Source: Blastocatellia bacterium
GTDB lineage: Bacteria > Acidobacteriota > Blastocatellia > UBA7656
NCBI GenBank assembly: GCA_035275065.1
Contig: DATENM010000155.1
Span: 1-44,290, forward strand
DNA: 44,290 bases
Direction: 5' to 3'
The notes beneath the pieces were generated by a model. The model saw only the letters and a list, made by a program, of their open reading frames with translations, made no database searches and had not been told where the DNA came from. A program made the translations under genes and the position numbers. The stretch's first letter is position 1. Every line of letters begins with the position of its first letter. Of the stretch, positions 17,814-27,700 are shown piece by piece.

Positions 17814-18602
17814 TTGGCCAAGCGCATGGTCGCGATGGCCGAGGTCGCCTATTCCCAGAGATGCGACGAAGAGCTTCAGGTATTAGGCCAGCTATTAGAA
17901 CTAACGAAGCGGTATAAGTTCATCGGGGCTTATTATCGTGGGCTGGCTGCGCTCAAATCAGGCAGTGGCGACTTCAACCATGCACAATGGTTACTTGAGC
18001 AGGCGGCAGAGTTTGCTCCAGCGCGGTATCGAGCTAGAGCAATCCTATCGCTCGGCGCTGTTGAAGGGTATAGAGGCGACATAAGTACAAGGCTTCAGCA
18101 TCTTGTACGCGCACTAAGCATCGAGCAAGCTGACCATTACACCCGAATTGAAGCCAGCCGCAGCGTCGCGCTGATTCACTCTCTTGAAGGGGATCACCAC
18201 CGCGCCGTCGAGCAACTGGAATCTCTCTACCCGATTGCCCGGCACTTCGCGCGCGTGAATCCGCGCCTGTACTTCGATCTTCTCAACAGCCTTGCTGTCG
18301 AATACGCGGAATGTGGAAGAATTCAAGAAGCGGAAGCAGCAATCCGCCCTGCCCTCGTTTCGCCGCTTGCTCAAACCATCAAGGAGTACAGAGAAACTGC
18401 CGCGGAGATCGCCGAACAGCAAAGCTCGAAAGCCATCATCGCTGTTGCACTACCACCAGATGCGCCGGACGAAGCGGAGGAACGTCCGCGCCCGCTGAAC
18501 TTCAGCGAACCGCTCACCCCAGCCCGGCTGCCACTTGCGCCGCCGTCGCCCATCCCCGCGCGCCTTTTAACCTGTGCGCCCATCCGCGCCCCGACAACTT
18601 GA
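17814..18602 (+). CDS. TPR-like helical repeat protein, start uncertain
   Basis: This product of about 262 aa is made of helical pairs typical of TPR proteins: LLELTKRYKFIGAYYRGLAALKSGSGDF, AQWLLEQAAEFAPARYRARAILSLGAVEGYRGD, and AIEQLESLYPIARHF-like segments. It ends in a Pro-rich tail. From memory it resembles a family repeated in Acidobacteriota genomes, whose conserved N-terminus LLxRRMVAMAE matches LLAKRMVAMAE here. The start could be TTG 17814, ATG 17826, or the frame open back to ATG 17511, which would be antisense to the exported protein. No ribosome-binding site or close promoter is visible; the nearest rightward promoters are at 17206 and 17376. Its codons (TTA, ATA, AGA, CTA) and lower GC differ from its neighbours, hinting at transfer. 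Confidence 0.72.
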   Translation: MAKRMVAMAEVAYSQRCDEELQVLGQLLELTKRYKFIGAYYRGLAALKSGSGDFNHAQWLLEQAAEFAPARYRARAILSLGAVEGYRGDISTRLQHLVRALSIEQADHYTRIEASRSVALIHSLEGDHHRAVEQLESLYPIARHFARVNPRLYFDLLNSLAVEYAECGRIQEAEAAIRPALVSPLAQTIKEYRETAAEIAEQQSSKAIIAVALPPDAPDEAEERPRPLNFSEPLTPARLPLAPPSPIPARLLTCAPIRAPTT

Positions 18603-18748
18603 TTCGGAACTGGTTCTCTCAAATACCCAGATGAATATCTGCGAGTGAGCCGCCATTAACGGTGACGGCCCACTTTGCCCAGTTGCACGCGCGGGCGTGT
18701 CAGGATTGGTGTGCCTAATTACACCCGCGCTGCCGAAAGGACGGCTAC

Positions 18749-19288
18749 ATGACAACATCAAATGACGATTCCGCGCAAGGGCGAGTCATCTTCAACGATG
18801 AAGAGCGGCCCTTGCTCATCCGCGACATCCTCAATGCCGACACTTCCAGCGACCGGCGCGAATGGCTCGCCGTCATGCTCATCCAGTTGCGCGAGCATCT
18901 CGGCGAGCACGGCGAAGGCTGGTCACAAGTCTCCCGCGAACTTCACCGCCTGCTCGAAGAGACCTTCAAAGGCTCGGAGACTTACCATCTGTCGCTGGAA
19001 CTCTACGAGCGGCGCTTCTCGCTGACCGGCGGCGGCGACCCGGCAGAAGTCTTGCGGCTGTTTCTAGACCAACAGTTGAGTCCGAAGAACACCGCCGAGG
19101 AATGGCCATTGGCGGTGGTGGCGCAGCCCGCAGATCGCTTTTCGCCCGAACAGTACCGCAAGCGGCTGGAAGTCGCTAGCGCCGCCATCATTGGGACTGA
19201 GCCGCGGCGCATCGATGGCATGCACGGCTGTCTCAAGGCCGACGAGGCGATACTGGCACACGTGCTTAGCCTTCTCGAAGGAGCATAG
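18749..19288 (+). CDS. Conserved-looking hypothetical protein
   Basis: This 179-aa acidic soluble protein has no signal peptide or membrane helix. It is mostly helical, with segments such as REWLAVMLIQLREHLGEHGEGW, VSRELHRLLEETF and PEQYRKRLEVASAAII, and ends ADEAILAHVLSLLEGA. No family recognised. AAAGGAC lies eight bases before the ATG at 18749. The 146 bases upstream contain only a weak TAATTA -10 candidate (18716-18721). Codon use returns to the GC-rich norm, unlike the preceding TPR gene. Confidence 0.7.
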   Translation: MTTSNDDSAQGRVIFNDEERPLLIRDILNADTSSDRREWLAVMLIQLREHLGEHGEGWSQVSRELHRLLEETFKGSETYHLSLELYERRFSLTGGGDPAEVLRLFLDQQLSPKNTAEEWPLAVVAQPADRFSPEQYRKRLEVASAAIIGTEPRRIDGMHGCLKADEAILAHVLSLLEGA

Positions 19289-19356
19289 GCTAAAGGACAA
19301 AAACGGCTGGTTTCTGAACTGAGGTCGGGCGGCATTTTACACTGGCACAAATGGAA

Positions 19357-19393
19357 GAGCCGGGCCGCCTTTCCCTTTGCCGCGACCCGGCTC
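19357..19393 (+). terminator. Hairpin in the spacer after the 18749 gene
   Basis: GAGCCGGG (19357-19364) pairs perfectly with CCCGGCTC (19386-19393) around a pyrimidine-rich 21-nt loop with a further short GC pairing. It lies about 70 bases after the stop and lacks a U-run. The rest of 19289-19499 shows nothing I can assign. Confidence 0.4.
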
Positions 19394-19523
19394 CCTTGCT
19401 TCGTCATTGATAGAGAATTGCTGACATTTGAGCACAAACGGCAGCCCAAATCAAACAACTTGATTGCCAGGAACGGTCGCCCGCGCGATGGCTTGCGGGT
19501 AGAATGAAGCTAGAGGTGCGGTT

Positions 19524-19721
19524 ATGAAAGAAAGAAGGTTGACTCTGCCCGAGATCGGCTTAATCGCCGGCACGCGCGGCGCACTCGGCGCGGGGATTGC
19601 GCTCTTGCTTGCCGATAGACTCAACGACGATCAGCGCAAAGCCGTCGGCTGGACGCTGTTTCTGGTCGGCGCAATCAGTACGATCCCCCTCGCCATCAAT
19701 GTGCTGGGCCGCAGCGAGTAA
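19524..19721 (+). CDS. Small two-helix membrane protein
   Basis: This 65-aa protein (MKERRLTLPEIGLIAGTRGA...) has two hydrophobic segments (about 9-30 and 41-60) joined by a charged turn, ADRLNDDQRKA. A protein of this shape and with the same MKERRLTLPEIGLIAGTR start is, from memory, widespread in bacteria as an uncharacterised inner-membrane protein. AGGTG lies before the ATG, and a -10-like TAGAAT (19500-19505) sits 18 bases upstream. It is convergent with the M28 peptidase; the shared spacer is a large nested inverted repeat. Confidence 0.85.
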   Translation: MKERRLTLPEIGLIAGTRGALGAGIALLLADRLNDDQRKAVGWTLFLVGAISTIPLAINVLGRSE

Positions 19722-19728
19722 ATAATGA

Positions 19729-19846
19729 ACGATGAATGATGAATTAGGTGGACAAGCCTGTTGCAATGACGTTGTAGGCTTACGGCAGGCTTAAGCCTAC
19801 CGCCTGTCCACCGGCAACTCATCATTCATCATTCATCATTCATCGT
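19729..19846. repeat. Three-level nested inverted repeat, GATGAATGATGAA type
   Basis: The outer arms ACGATGAATGATGAA (19729-19743) and TTCATCATTCATCGT (19832-19846) are perfect inverted copies; the right side carries an extra iteration of CATCATT. The middle arms are GGTGGACA (19747-19754)/TGTCCACC (19805-19812). The inner hairpin is GTAGGCTTA (19774-19782)/TAAGCCTAC (19792-19800). It spans the convergent spacer between the 65-aa gene and the M28 stop, and could terminate both. The outer arms are shared with 13787-13866, but the inside differs. Confidence 0.92.
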
Positions 19847-19851
19847 TTTCA

Positions 19852-21567
19852 TTACATCGCCAGCTTGCCGGCGACCGTGCGCCCGACGCGCGGGCCGCGG
19901 TTGTCGCGCGCCGGCGCGTGGTCGAGGTTGGCCGTGCGCTGGCCGATCTCGTAAGCGTACTGTGCGATGCGCGCCATCTTCTCGTAGTTGATCTTTTCGG
20001 CGCTGTCGGTGTTGGCGTGATAGTCACGGTGCATCCCCGTCGTCAGGAAGATGATCGGCACGCCCTTCGCCGCATAGCTGTAATGGTCGCTGCGATAGTA
20101 AACCTGCTCGGGGTCCGCCGGGTCGTTCATCTCGAAGTTGAGCTTCAGCGGCGTCGTGAGCCCGTTGTTGGCTTCGACCGTGAGGTTATGAAACTCCGTG
20201 CTGATGCGGTCAGAGCCGACCGGGTAGACCGTGTTGCTCTCTTCTTCCTTGTCGCCGTTGTTGCGCCCGATCATATCGATGTTGATCTGCGCGACCAGCT
20301 TCTCCATCGGCACAGTCGGATAGTCGGCAAAATAACGCGAGCCGTAGAGGCCACGCTCTTCGCCGGCGTGCCAGACAAAGAGCAGCGAGCGCTTCGGCTT
20401 CGGCCCCTGCGCGAAGGCTTTGGCGACGGCGAGAATCGAAACCGTCCCCGAGCCATCGTCGTCGGCGCCGTTCCAGATGCGGTCTTCGACCGCGCCTTCG
20501 GTGACGCGGCCGCGCGCGCCCAGACGCTTGCCGTTGACGACTTCGCCCTCGGCATAGCCGACGTGATCATAGTGCGCGCCAAAGGCGACGTAGGTATCTT
20601 TCAACTTCGGATCGGTGCCTTCGATGATGCCGACCACGTTGCGCGTGTACTGTGTGCGCACGACTTGATAATCCGCATCGATGTTGAAGGTGATGCGCAC
20701 GTTCTTGAGCGAGAAGCTCGGCAGCGCTTCTTTGGCATCGGCCTTCTGCTTCAGGTCGGCGTACTTAACGTCCGAGCCGCTGAAGAGGAACTCAAAGAAC
20801 TCGTCTTTGGCCGCGACGCTCGGCGCTTGCGGCGTGTCCAGGCGCTGCACGGTGGTGAAATCGGCTTCGGGCGGCGCATTCGGGCGCGCGCCGCCCGCGC
20901 CGCCCGCGCCCGCGCCGCCGCCTTGCTGACCGCCCATCGCCATGCGTAGATTCACTTCCGGGCCGATGGCGGCGACGGCGCCTTCCTGATCGGTGGCGTT
21001 GCGCCCGCGACCGAACATGGCGCGAAACGCCGCGCGCGCGTCAACGCCGGCGGGCGGCTGTGTGCCGAGATAGACCACCACTTTGCCTTTGACGTTCTTG
21101 CCGGCGTAGTCGCTGCGGTCGGGCAGGCTGAGGCCGTAGCCGAGGAATTCGATCTGGTCGCCGGTGAAGCTGCGCTTCGCGCCGACGTAGGCCGGAAAGC
21201 TGATGCCTTCTTTGTTCTTAAAAGTGCGCGACTGGCCGTTGACTTCGACGGTCACGGTCGATTTGTTGTCGGATTTGACGCCGAGCACGGCGACGCGCTG
21301 GAAGTACGAGCCGTTCGGGCCGCCGGGCTTGATGCCATAGGCTTTCAGCTGATCGGCGATGTACATGGCAGCCATCCCCAGCCCTTCGCTGAAGGTGTTG
21401 CGTCCTTCGAACTCGTCCGAGGCGAGAACGGTCAGCCATTCTTTCAATTCACCGGGGGTTATATTGTCACGCCCGCCGTTCGACTTGGCGAGCGCGGGTG
21501 CAAAGGCTAGAGCGGCGATCAGCGCCGCCTGGGTAACCAGTGCAGTAATCCTGCGCGGATGAGACAT
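19852..21567 (-). CDS. Secreted M28-family zinc metallopeptidase with PA-type insert
   Basis: This 571-aa exported peptidase has a signal peptide of about 27 residues (ends FAPALAKS). The middle (about 100-210) is a PA-like insert containing GYGLSLPDRSDYAGKNVKGKVV, followed by a Gly/Ala-rich linker (GGQQGGGAGAGGAGGARP). The M28 core has zinc ligands H332 in GAHYDHVG, Asp in NGADDDGSGT, Glu-Glu in HAGEERGLYG, Asp in INIDMIGRN and a late His in TTGMHRDYHANTDS. It is likely an aminopeptidase acting on peptides outside the cytoplasm. The start at 21567 is fixed by AAGGAGAA and the signal peptide; the open frame to 21909 is not coding. Confidence 0.95.
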   Translation of the reverse strand: MSHPRRITALVTQAALIAALAFAPALAKSNGGRDNITPGELKEWLTVLASDEFEGRNTFSEGLGMAAMYIADQLKAYGIKPGGPNGSYFQRVAVLGVKSDNKSTVTVEVNGQSRTFKNKEGISFPAYVGAKRSFTGDQIEFLGYGLSLPDRSDYAGKNVKGKVVVYLGTQPPAGVDARAAFRAMFGRGRNATDQEGAVAAIGPEVNLRMAMGGQQGGGAGAGGAGGARPNAPPEADFTTVQRLDTPQAPSVAAKDEFFEFLFSGSDVKYADLKQKADAKEALPSFSLKNVRITFNIDADYQVVRTQYTRNVVGIIEGTDPKLKDTYVAFGAHYDHVGYAEGEVVNGKRLGARGRVTEGAVEDRIWNGADDDGSGTVSILAVAKAFAQGPKPKRSLLFVWHAGEERGLYGSRYFADYPTVPMEKLVAQINIDMIGRNNGDKEEESNTVYPVGSDRISTEFHNLTVEANNGLTTPLKLNFEMNDPADPEQVYYRSDHYSYAAKGVPIIFLTTGMHRDYHANTDSAEKINYEKMARIAQYAYEIGQRTANLDHAPARDNRGPRVGRTVAGKLAM

Positions 21568-21606
21568 TGAGATTTCTCCTTGATTCAATAAAGTGCGTTT
21601 TTCGGA

Positions 21607-21628
21607 AATGGCTATTACGTCAGCCATT
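21607..21628. promoter_or_regulatory. Dyad in the peptidase/macroglobulin intergenic region
   Basis: AATGGCT (21607-21613) and AGCCATT (21622-21628) are perfect inverted arms eight bases apart. The dyad lies 40-61 bases upstream of the peptidase start, in a divergent promoter region. The spacing suits a dimeric regulator, but the regulator is unknown. Confidence 0.4.
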
Positions 21629-21712
21629 ACTTGTAGGATGCAAAAAACTCGCGCGCGCGAATTGGCCGCAAAAGTCACCGCCGGCGCGGTTCTCTTCATG
21701 TCGGCTCCGCGA

Positions 21713-21741
21713 TTGATTCTGCGTCCACCGGGTTGTAGGCT
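21713..21741 (+). promoter_or_regulatory. Putative promoter of the alpha-2-macroglobulin gene
   Basis: TTGATT (21713-21718), a 17-bp spacer and TAGGCT (21736-21741), ending 39 bases before the ATG at 21781. Its position rules out translation starting at the upstream TTG (21742). Confidence 0.5.
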
Positions 21742-21780
21742 TTGACCTGTCCCACTCTCAACGAGCGAGGTTCGAAAGCG

Positions 21781-24700
21781 ATGTGCTGCAAACGATTTCT
21801 CTGTCTGGTCCTTACCATCATGCAGACTGCCGGGATGCTGGCGCAACTGGCGAATGCCCAGGTGTCGCGCCGCCCGCGCCCTATCCCCCAGGTGACGAAC
21901 ATGCAACAAGGCTTACAAATTAAATTGAGCGAAGGCTCACCCGTCGTCGAATCGCAAGCCGCCAACCCGCGCGCTGAAGCGACAAGGCTTGCTGCCGACG
22001 AAACCGAAAGCCTGCTGCGGCGCTTGCCGGCGATCAGAGCGGAAGCCGGCGACGAGCAGGATTTCGCGCTCAGGGAGAAATCGTTGCCGCCGCCGCGCAC
22101 AGGCAAGACCGTTGAGGGCCAGTTTCCACCCGCGCCATCACGCGATACAACGGCGCAGCCAGTTAGCGGCCCGCTCGAAGTCTTGCGCTATGCCCCCGAA
22201 GGCGAAGTGCCGCTGGCGGCGCAACTGAGCGTCACCTTCTCGCAGCCGATGGTGGCGGTCACGTCGCACGCCGACACGGTCGCCGAGGGCGTGCCGGTGC
22301 GCTTGACGCCGCAGCCGCAGGGGCGCTGGCGCTGGGTTGGCGCGAAGACCTTGTTGTTTGAAACCGACGGCCACTTGCCGATGGCGACCGATTATCAGGT
22401 CGAAGTCGTCAAAGGCACGAAATCGGCTACGGGAGCCAATCTGGCGGAAACGCGCGCGTGGCGCTTCAGCACGCCGCCGCCGCAGGTGAAGCAGTTTTAT
22501 CCGCAGGCCGGGCCGACCGTTCGTGACCCGCTGATGTTCGTCGAGTTCGATCAGCGCATTGATCCCGCCGCCGTGCTAAAGACGATTCACCTGCGCAGCA
22601 GTCGCCAGGATATCAACCTGCGGCTTGCCACCGCCGATGAGCTGGCCGCCGATGAAATGGTGAGCAGTCTGGCGAAGGCGGCGGAGAAGGGGCGCTGGCT
22701 GGCATTCCGCGCCGTAGCAGTGAACGGCGACGGTTTGCCGCTGCCGGCAGACGCCGGCATCAATGTGAGCGTCGGGCCGGGCACGCCTTCAGCCGAAGGC
22801 CCGCGCACGACCGCTGCCGCGCAACCGTTCACCTTTCGTACCTATGGGCCGTTGCGCGTCACCGACCAGCGTTGCGGCTGGCAAGAGCGCTGCACGCCGT
22901 TCGATCAATGGCAGATTCAGTTCAGCAACCCGCTCGATGCGGCGGCCTTTGAGCAATCACAGATTCGCGTTTCGCCCGAAATCGCCGGCATGAAGACAGC
23001 CGTCTATGGCAACATGCTCCAGATCACCGGCGTCAAGCGCGGGCGCACGACCTATCACGTTACTGTCACCGCCGCCGTGCGCGATCAGTTCGGGCAGACG
23101 CTCGGCGCGGACGTGCCGCTGGCGTTTAACGTCGGCGCGGCGGAGCCGGCGCTCGCGGGGCCGGATAAAACATTCCTTGTCCTCGACCCGTCGGCGCAGC
23201 CGCGACTATCAATCTACACGATCAATCAGCCGTCGTTGCGCGTGCGGCTCTACCGCGTCGGCCCCGAAAATTGGGCGCAGTTCCTGCAATACCTGCGAGC
23301 GACGAACGACAATACCAACGCCACGCCGCCCGGTCGCCTCGTCGTCAATGAAAACGTGCCGGTCAAAGCCGAAGCCGACGAGATGGCTGAAACTCGCATC
23401 GATTTGAGCCGCGCGCTTGAGAATCGTTTCGGCCACGTCGTCGCCATCATCGAATCCACGCTACCGCCGCGCAATCGTTATGACCGCCAGCGCATCGCCG
23501 TCTGGGCGGCGGCAACGCAGATCGGCCTGACGGCGTTCGTTGACAAACAGGAGCTTGTCGGCTGGGCCACTTCATTGAAAGATGGCAAGCCGGTTGAAGG
23601 CGCGCGCTTGACGATTGCGGTCGCGCAGACGAGCGGCCTGCGCGGCGAATCGCCGACGACGACGGATGCCAGCGGACTGGTGCGCCTGCCGCTGAACAAC
23701 GAGGGCGGTGGCTCGAAACTGCTGATTGCGCGCAAGGACAAAGACGTCGCTTTCCTGCCGGAAAACGCTTACTGGTGGAGCGAGCAGAGCGCCTGGGTTC
23801 GCCGCCCGGAAGCCGATGCGCTCTCGTGGTTTGTCTTCGACGACCGCAAGATGTATCGCCCCGGCGAAGAGGTTCACGTCAAAGGCTGGCTGCGGCGCAT
23901 CGGCACAGGCACTGATGGCGACGTCAACGGCCTGGACGGTTATGTGAAGAGTGTCACCTATTCGCTGAAAGATTCGCGCGGCAATGAAGTGATGAAAGGC
24001 GCGGCGCAGGTCAACGCGCTCGGCGGCTTCGATGCCGTGCTGAAACTGCCGGCGACGATGAACCTGGGCTATGCCAATCTGCAACTCGAAGCGCGCGACG
24101 TCAGCGTGGCGCTGAGCAATCTGAATTACAACCACCAGGTGCAGGTGCAGGAGTTTCGCCGTCCCGAATTTGAGGTGACGGCGCAGGCCAGCGAAGGGCC
24201 GCACTTTGTCGGCGGCTCGGCCAACGTCACGGCGACCGCTGCGTATTACGCCGGCGGCGGCCTGGCCAATTCGGAAGTCACCTGGCAAGTGATCGCGCAT
24301 GCTGCGCAGTTCACGCCGCCCAACCGCGATGACTTCACCTTCGGCAAATGGATTCCGTGGTGGATCAACAATTCCGACTACCGGCAGCTAAAAGTCGAGA
24401 CCTTCACGGGCCGCACGGACGGCGCGGGCAAGCATTCACTGCGCGTTGACTTTCTCTCCGTAGACCCGCCGCGCCCTTCGACCGTCACCGCCGAAGCGAG
24501 CGTCATGGATGTCAATCGCCAGCAGTGGACGGCGACGACCAGCATGCTTGTGCATCCGGCTGATCTCTATGTCGGCATTCGCAGCCCGCGCACCTTTGTT
24601 CAGAAAGGCGAGCCGCTGATTGTGCAGTCCATCGTCTGCGACCTCGACGGCAAATTGATTGTCGGGCGTTCGGTCAAGATGCGTGCAGTGCTGCTCGACT

Positions 24701-27700
24701 GGGTTTTTGAAAAGGGCGAGTGGAAGCAGAAGGAAGCGAACCCGCAGGAATGCGAAGTGAAATCAACCACGGCTCCGGTCGAGTGTCGCTTCGAGACGAA
24801 AGAGGGCGGCACCTATCGCATCACAGCGACGGTGATGGACGACCGCGAGCGGCGCAACGAGAGTGAGCTGACGCTGTGGGTCGCGGGCGGCAAGGTAGTT
24901 CCCAAACGCAATCTTGAGCAGGAAGACGCCGGGCTGATTCCCGACCGCAAAGAATACCAGCCGGGCGACACGGCGGAGATTCTAGTGCAAGCGCCATTCA
25001 CTCCGGCCGAAGGCGTGATGACGCTGCGCCGTTCCGGCATCGTGACGACCGAACGCTTCAAGATGGAGAGCGCATCCAGGACGCTCAAGGTGCCGATCAA
25101 AGAGGGCTACACGCCGAACGTCACGGTGCAGGTTGATCTGGTCGGCGCATCGGCGCGCACAGACGAAGCTGGCAAGGCGAATGACAAGCTGCCGAAGCGC
25201 CCGGCATTCGCAAAAGGCTCGTTGAACCTGAGCGTGCCGCCGCTCGCCAGGAAGCTCGCGGTCGAAGCCGTGCCGCGCAACAAGGCGTTGGAGCCGGGCG
25301 GCGAAACCGTCGTTGACGTGACGGTGAAAGATGCGGCGGGCCGCGCCGTGTCGGGGAGCGAGCTTGCCGTGGTTGTGGTTGACGAAGCGATTCTTGGCCT
25401 GACGGGCTATCGCATTGGTGACCCGCTCTCGACCTTCTACGCGCCGCGCGGCACCGACACCAGCGATTATGAATTGCGCCGTGAGGTTCTGCTCGGCAAT
25501 CCTGATGACTTGATTGCTCAGACGAAGAACCTGCCGATCAATGGGCGGAGCTTTGACCGCCTGCAAGCGGATGGGCTGGTACAGACAGAATCCGTGATGG
25601 TCTCAAATATGCCCGCCGCCGCACCGATGGCCAGGCAGGCCCAAAAGGCTGGCATCGGCGGATCAGCTTCGGGCAGTGAGCCTGAGCCGATTCGGACGCG
25701 TGAAGACTTCAACGCGCTGGCGACGTTTGCCGCGGCGGTGCCGACCGATTCGGATGGCCGCGCCAGCGTCAAAGTCAAACTGCCCGACAACCTGACGCGC
25801 TATCGCATCATGGCGGTAGCGGTCGCCGGGGGCCGTCAGTTCGGCGGCGGCGAATCAACCATCACCGCGCGCTTGCCGCTCATGGCTCGACCTTCAGCGC
25901 CGCGCTTCCTCAACTTCGGCGACAAGTTCGAGCTGCCGGTCGTCATTCAAAACCAGACCGACGCGCCGATGGAAGTCAACGTCGGCGTGCGCGCCACTAA
26001 CGCCGCGCTCACGGACGGCGCGGGCCGCCGCGTCACCGTGCCGGCCAACGACCGCGTCGAAGTGCGTTTCCCGGCGACCACCGAGCGCGCAGGCACGGCG
26101 CGCTTTCAGATCGCCGCCGCGTCGGGCAAGTGGGCCGACGCCGCCGAAGTCTCGTTGCCGGTCTGGACGCCCGCGACCACCGAAGCCTTCGCCACCTACG
26201 GCGAGATCGACGCGGGCGCAATCCTTCAGCCGGTCAAAGCGCCTTCGGACGCCGTCACGCAATTCGGCGGCATCGAGATCACCACGTCATCAACCGAGCT
26301 GCAAGCCCTGACCGACGCGGTGCTGTACCTGACGCGTTACCCGTTCGAGTGCGCCGAGCAGATGTCGTCGCGGGTGATGGCGATTGCCGCGTTGAAAGAC
26401 GTGCTGGCGGCGTTCAAGGCGCAAGGCTTGCCGTCGCCGCAAGCGATGATTGATTCAGTCAGCCGCGATGTGAAGCGGTTGCGCGTCTTGCAGAACGACG
26501 ACGGCGGTTTCGGCTTCTGGCGGCGCGGCGAGGAATCGTGGCCCTACATCAGCATTCACGTCGCCCACGCCTTGCAGCGCGCCAAAGAGAAAGGCTTCGA
26601 CGTTCCCGAAGAAATGCGGAAGCGCGCGCTCGACTACCTGCGCAACGTCGAGCAGCACATCCCGGATTACTACGGCATCGAAGCGCGCCGCGCGCTGATC
26701 GCTTACGCGCTCTACGTGCGCAATCGCATGGGCGACCGCGACACGGCGCGGGCGCGGCGGTTGATGGCCGAAGCGGGCTTGGATGGCCTTTCGCTCGAAG
26801 CCGTCGGCTGGCTGCTATCGGTGCTGACCGGCGACTCCGCCTCGACCGCTGAAGTCACGGCGATTCGCCGCCACCTGAACAACCGCGCCACGGAAGAGGC
26901 TGCCACAGCCCATTTCGTGACATCGTACAGGGACAGCGACTACCTGTTGCTGAATTCCGACCGCCGCGCCGACGCGGTGATCCTTGAATCCCTGATCAGC
27001 GACCAGCCGGCCAACGACTTGATTCCGAAGCTCGTGCGCGGCCTCTTGGGCCATCGCGTCGCGGGGCGCTGGGAGAACACGCAGGAGAACTCGTTCGTGC
27101 TGCTGGCGCTCGACAAGTACTTTGCGGTTTACGAGAAGACGACGCCGAACTTCACGGCGCGCGCCTGGCTCGGCGACCGTTACGCCGGCGAGCATGATTT
27201 CAAAGGCCGCACCACGGAACGCTTCAACGTCACGGTGCCGATGCGCTACCTGGCGGAAACCGTGGCGTCGCAGAATGTCGTGCTGGCCAAAGACGGCGCG
27301 GGCCGCTTGTATTACCGCATCGGCATGCAGTACGCGCCGGCGAGCTTGAGGCTTGAGCCGTCCGAGCATGGCTTCACGGTCGAGCGCGTCTATGAAGCGA
27401 TAGACAAAGCCGACGACGTGCGCCGCGACAGCGATGGCAACTGGCATATCAAAGCGGGCGCGCGAGTGCGCGTACGGCTGACGATGGTAGCCGTGTCGCG
27501 CCGCTATCACGTGGCGCTGGTTGATCCAATACCGGCAGGGCTTGAGGCAATGAACCCTGAGCTGGCGGTGACGGGCAGTATTCCGCAAGACCCGAAAGAA
27601 TCAACCCGTCGCTCCTGGTGGTGGGGCGTCTGGTACGAGCACCAGAACATGCGCGATGAGCGGGTCGAAGCTTTCGCGTCGCTGCTGTGGGATGGCGTCT

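Noticed and set aside
19250..19275. TGGCAC followed by CTTA as a sigma-54 promoter
   Set aside because: The -12 element lacks the TTGC core and it lies inside the 18749 gene.
19918..20949. 343-codon plus-strand frame opposite the M28 peptidase
   Set aside because: Shadow frame; the minus strand has all zinc ligands and a signal peptide.
21568..21909. N-terminal extension of the M28 peptidase frame
   Set aside because: The signal peptide and consensus ribosome-binding site fix the start at 21567, and the extension crosses the macroglobulin start.
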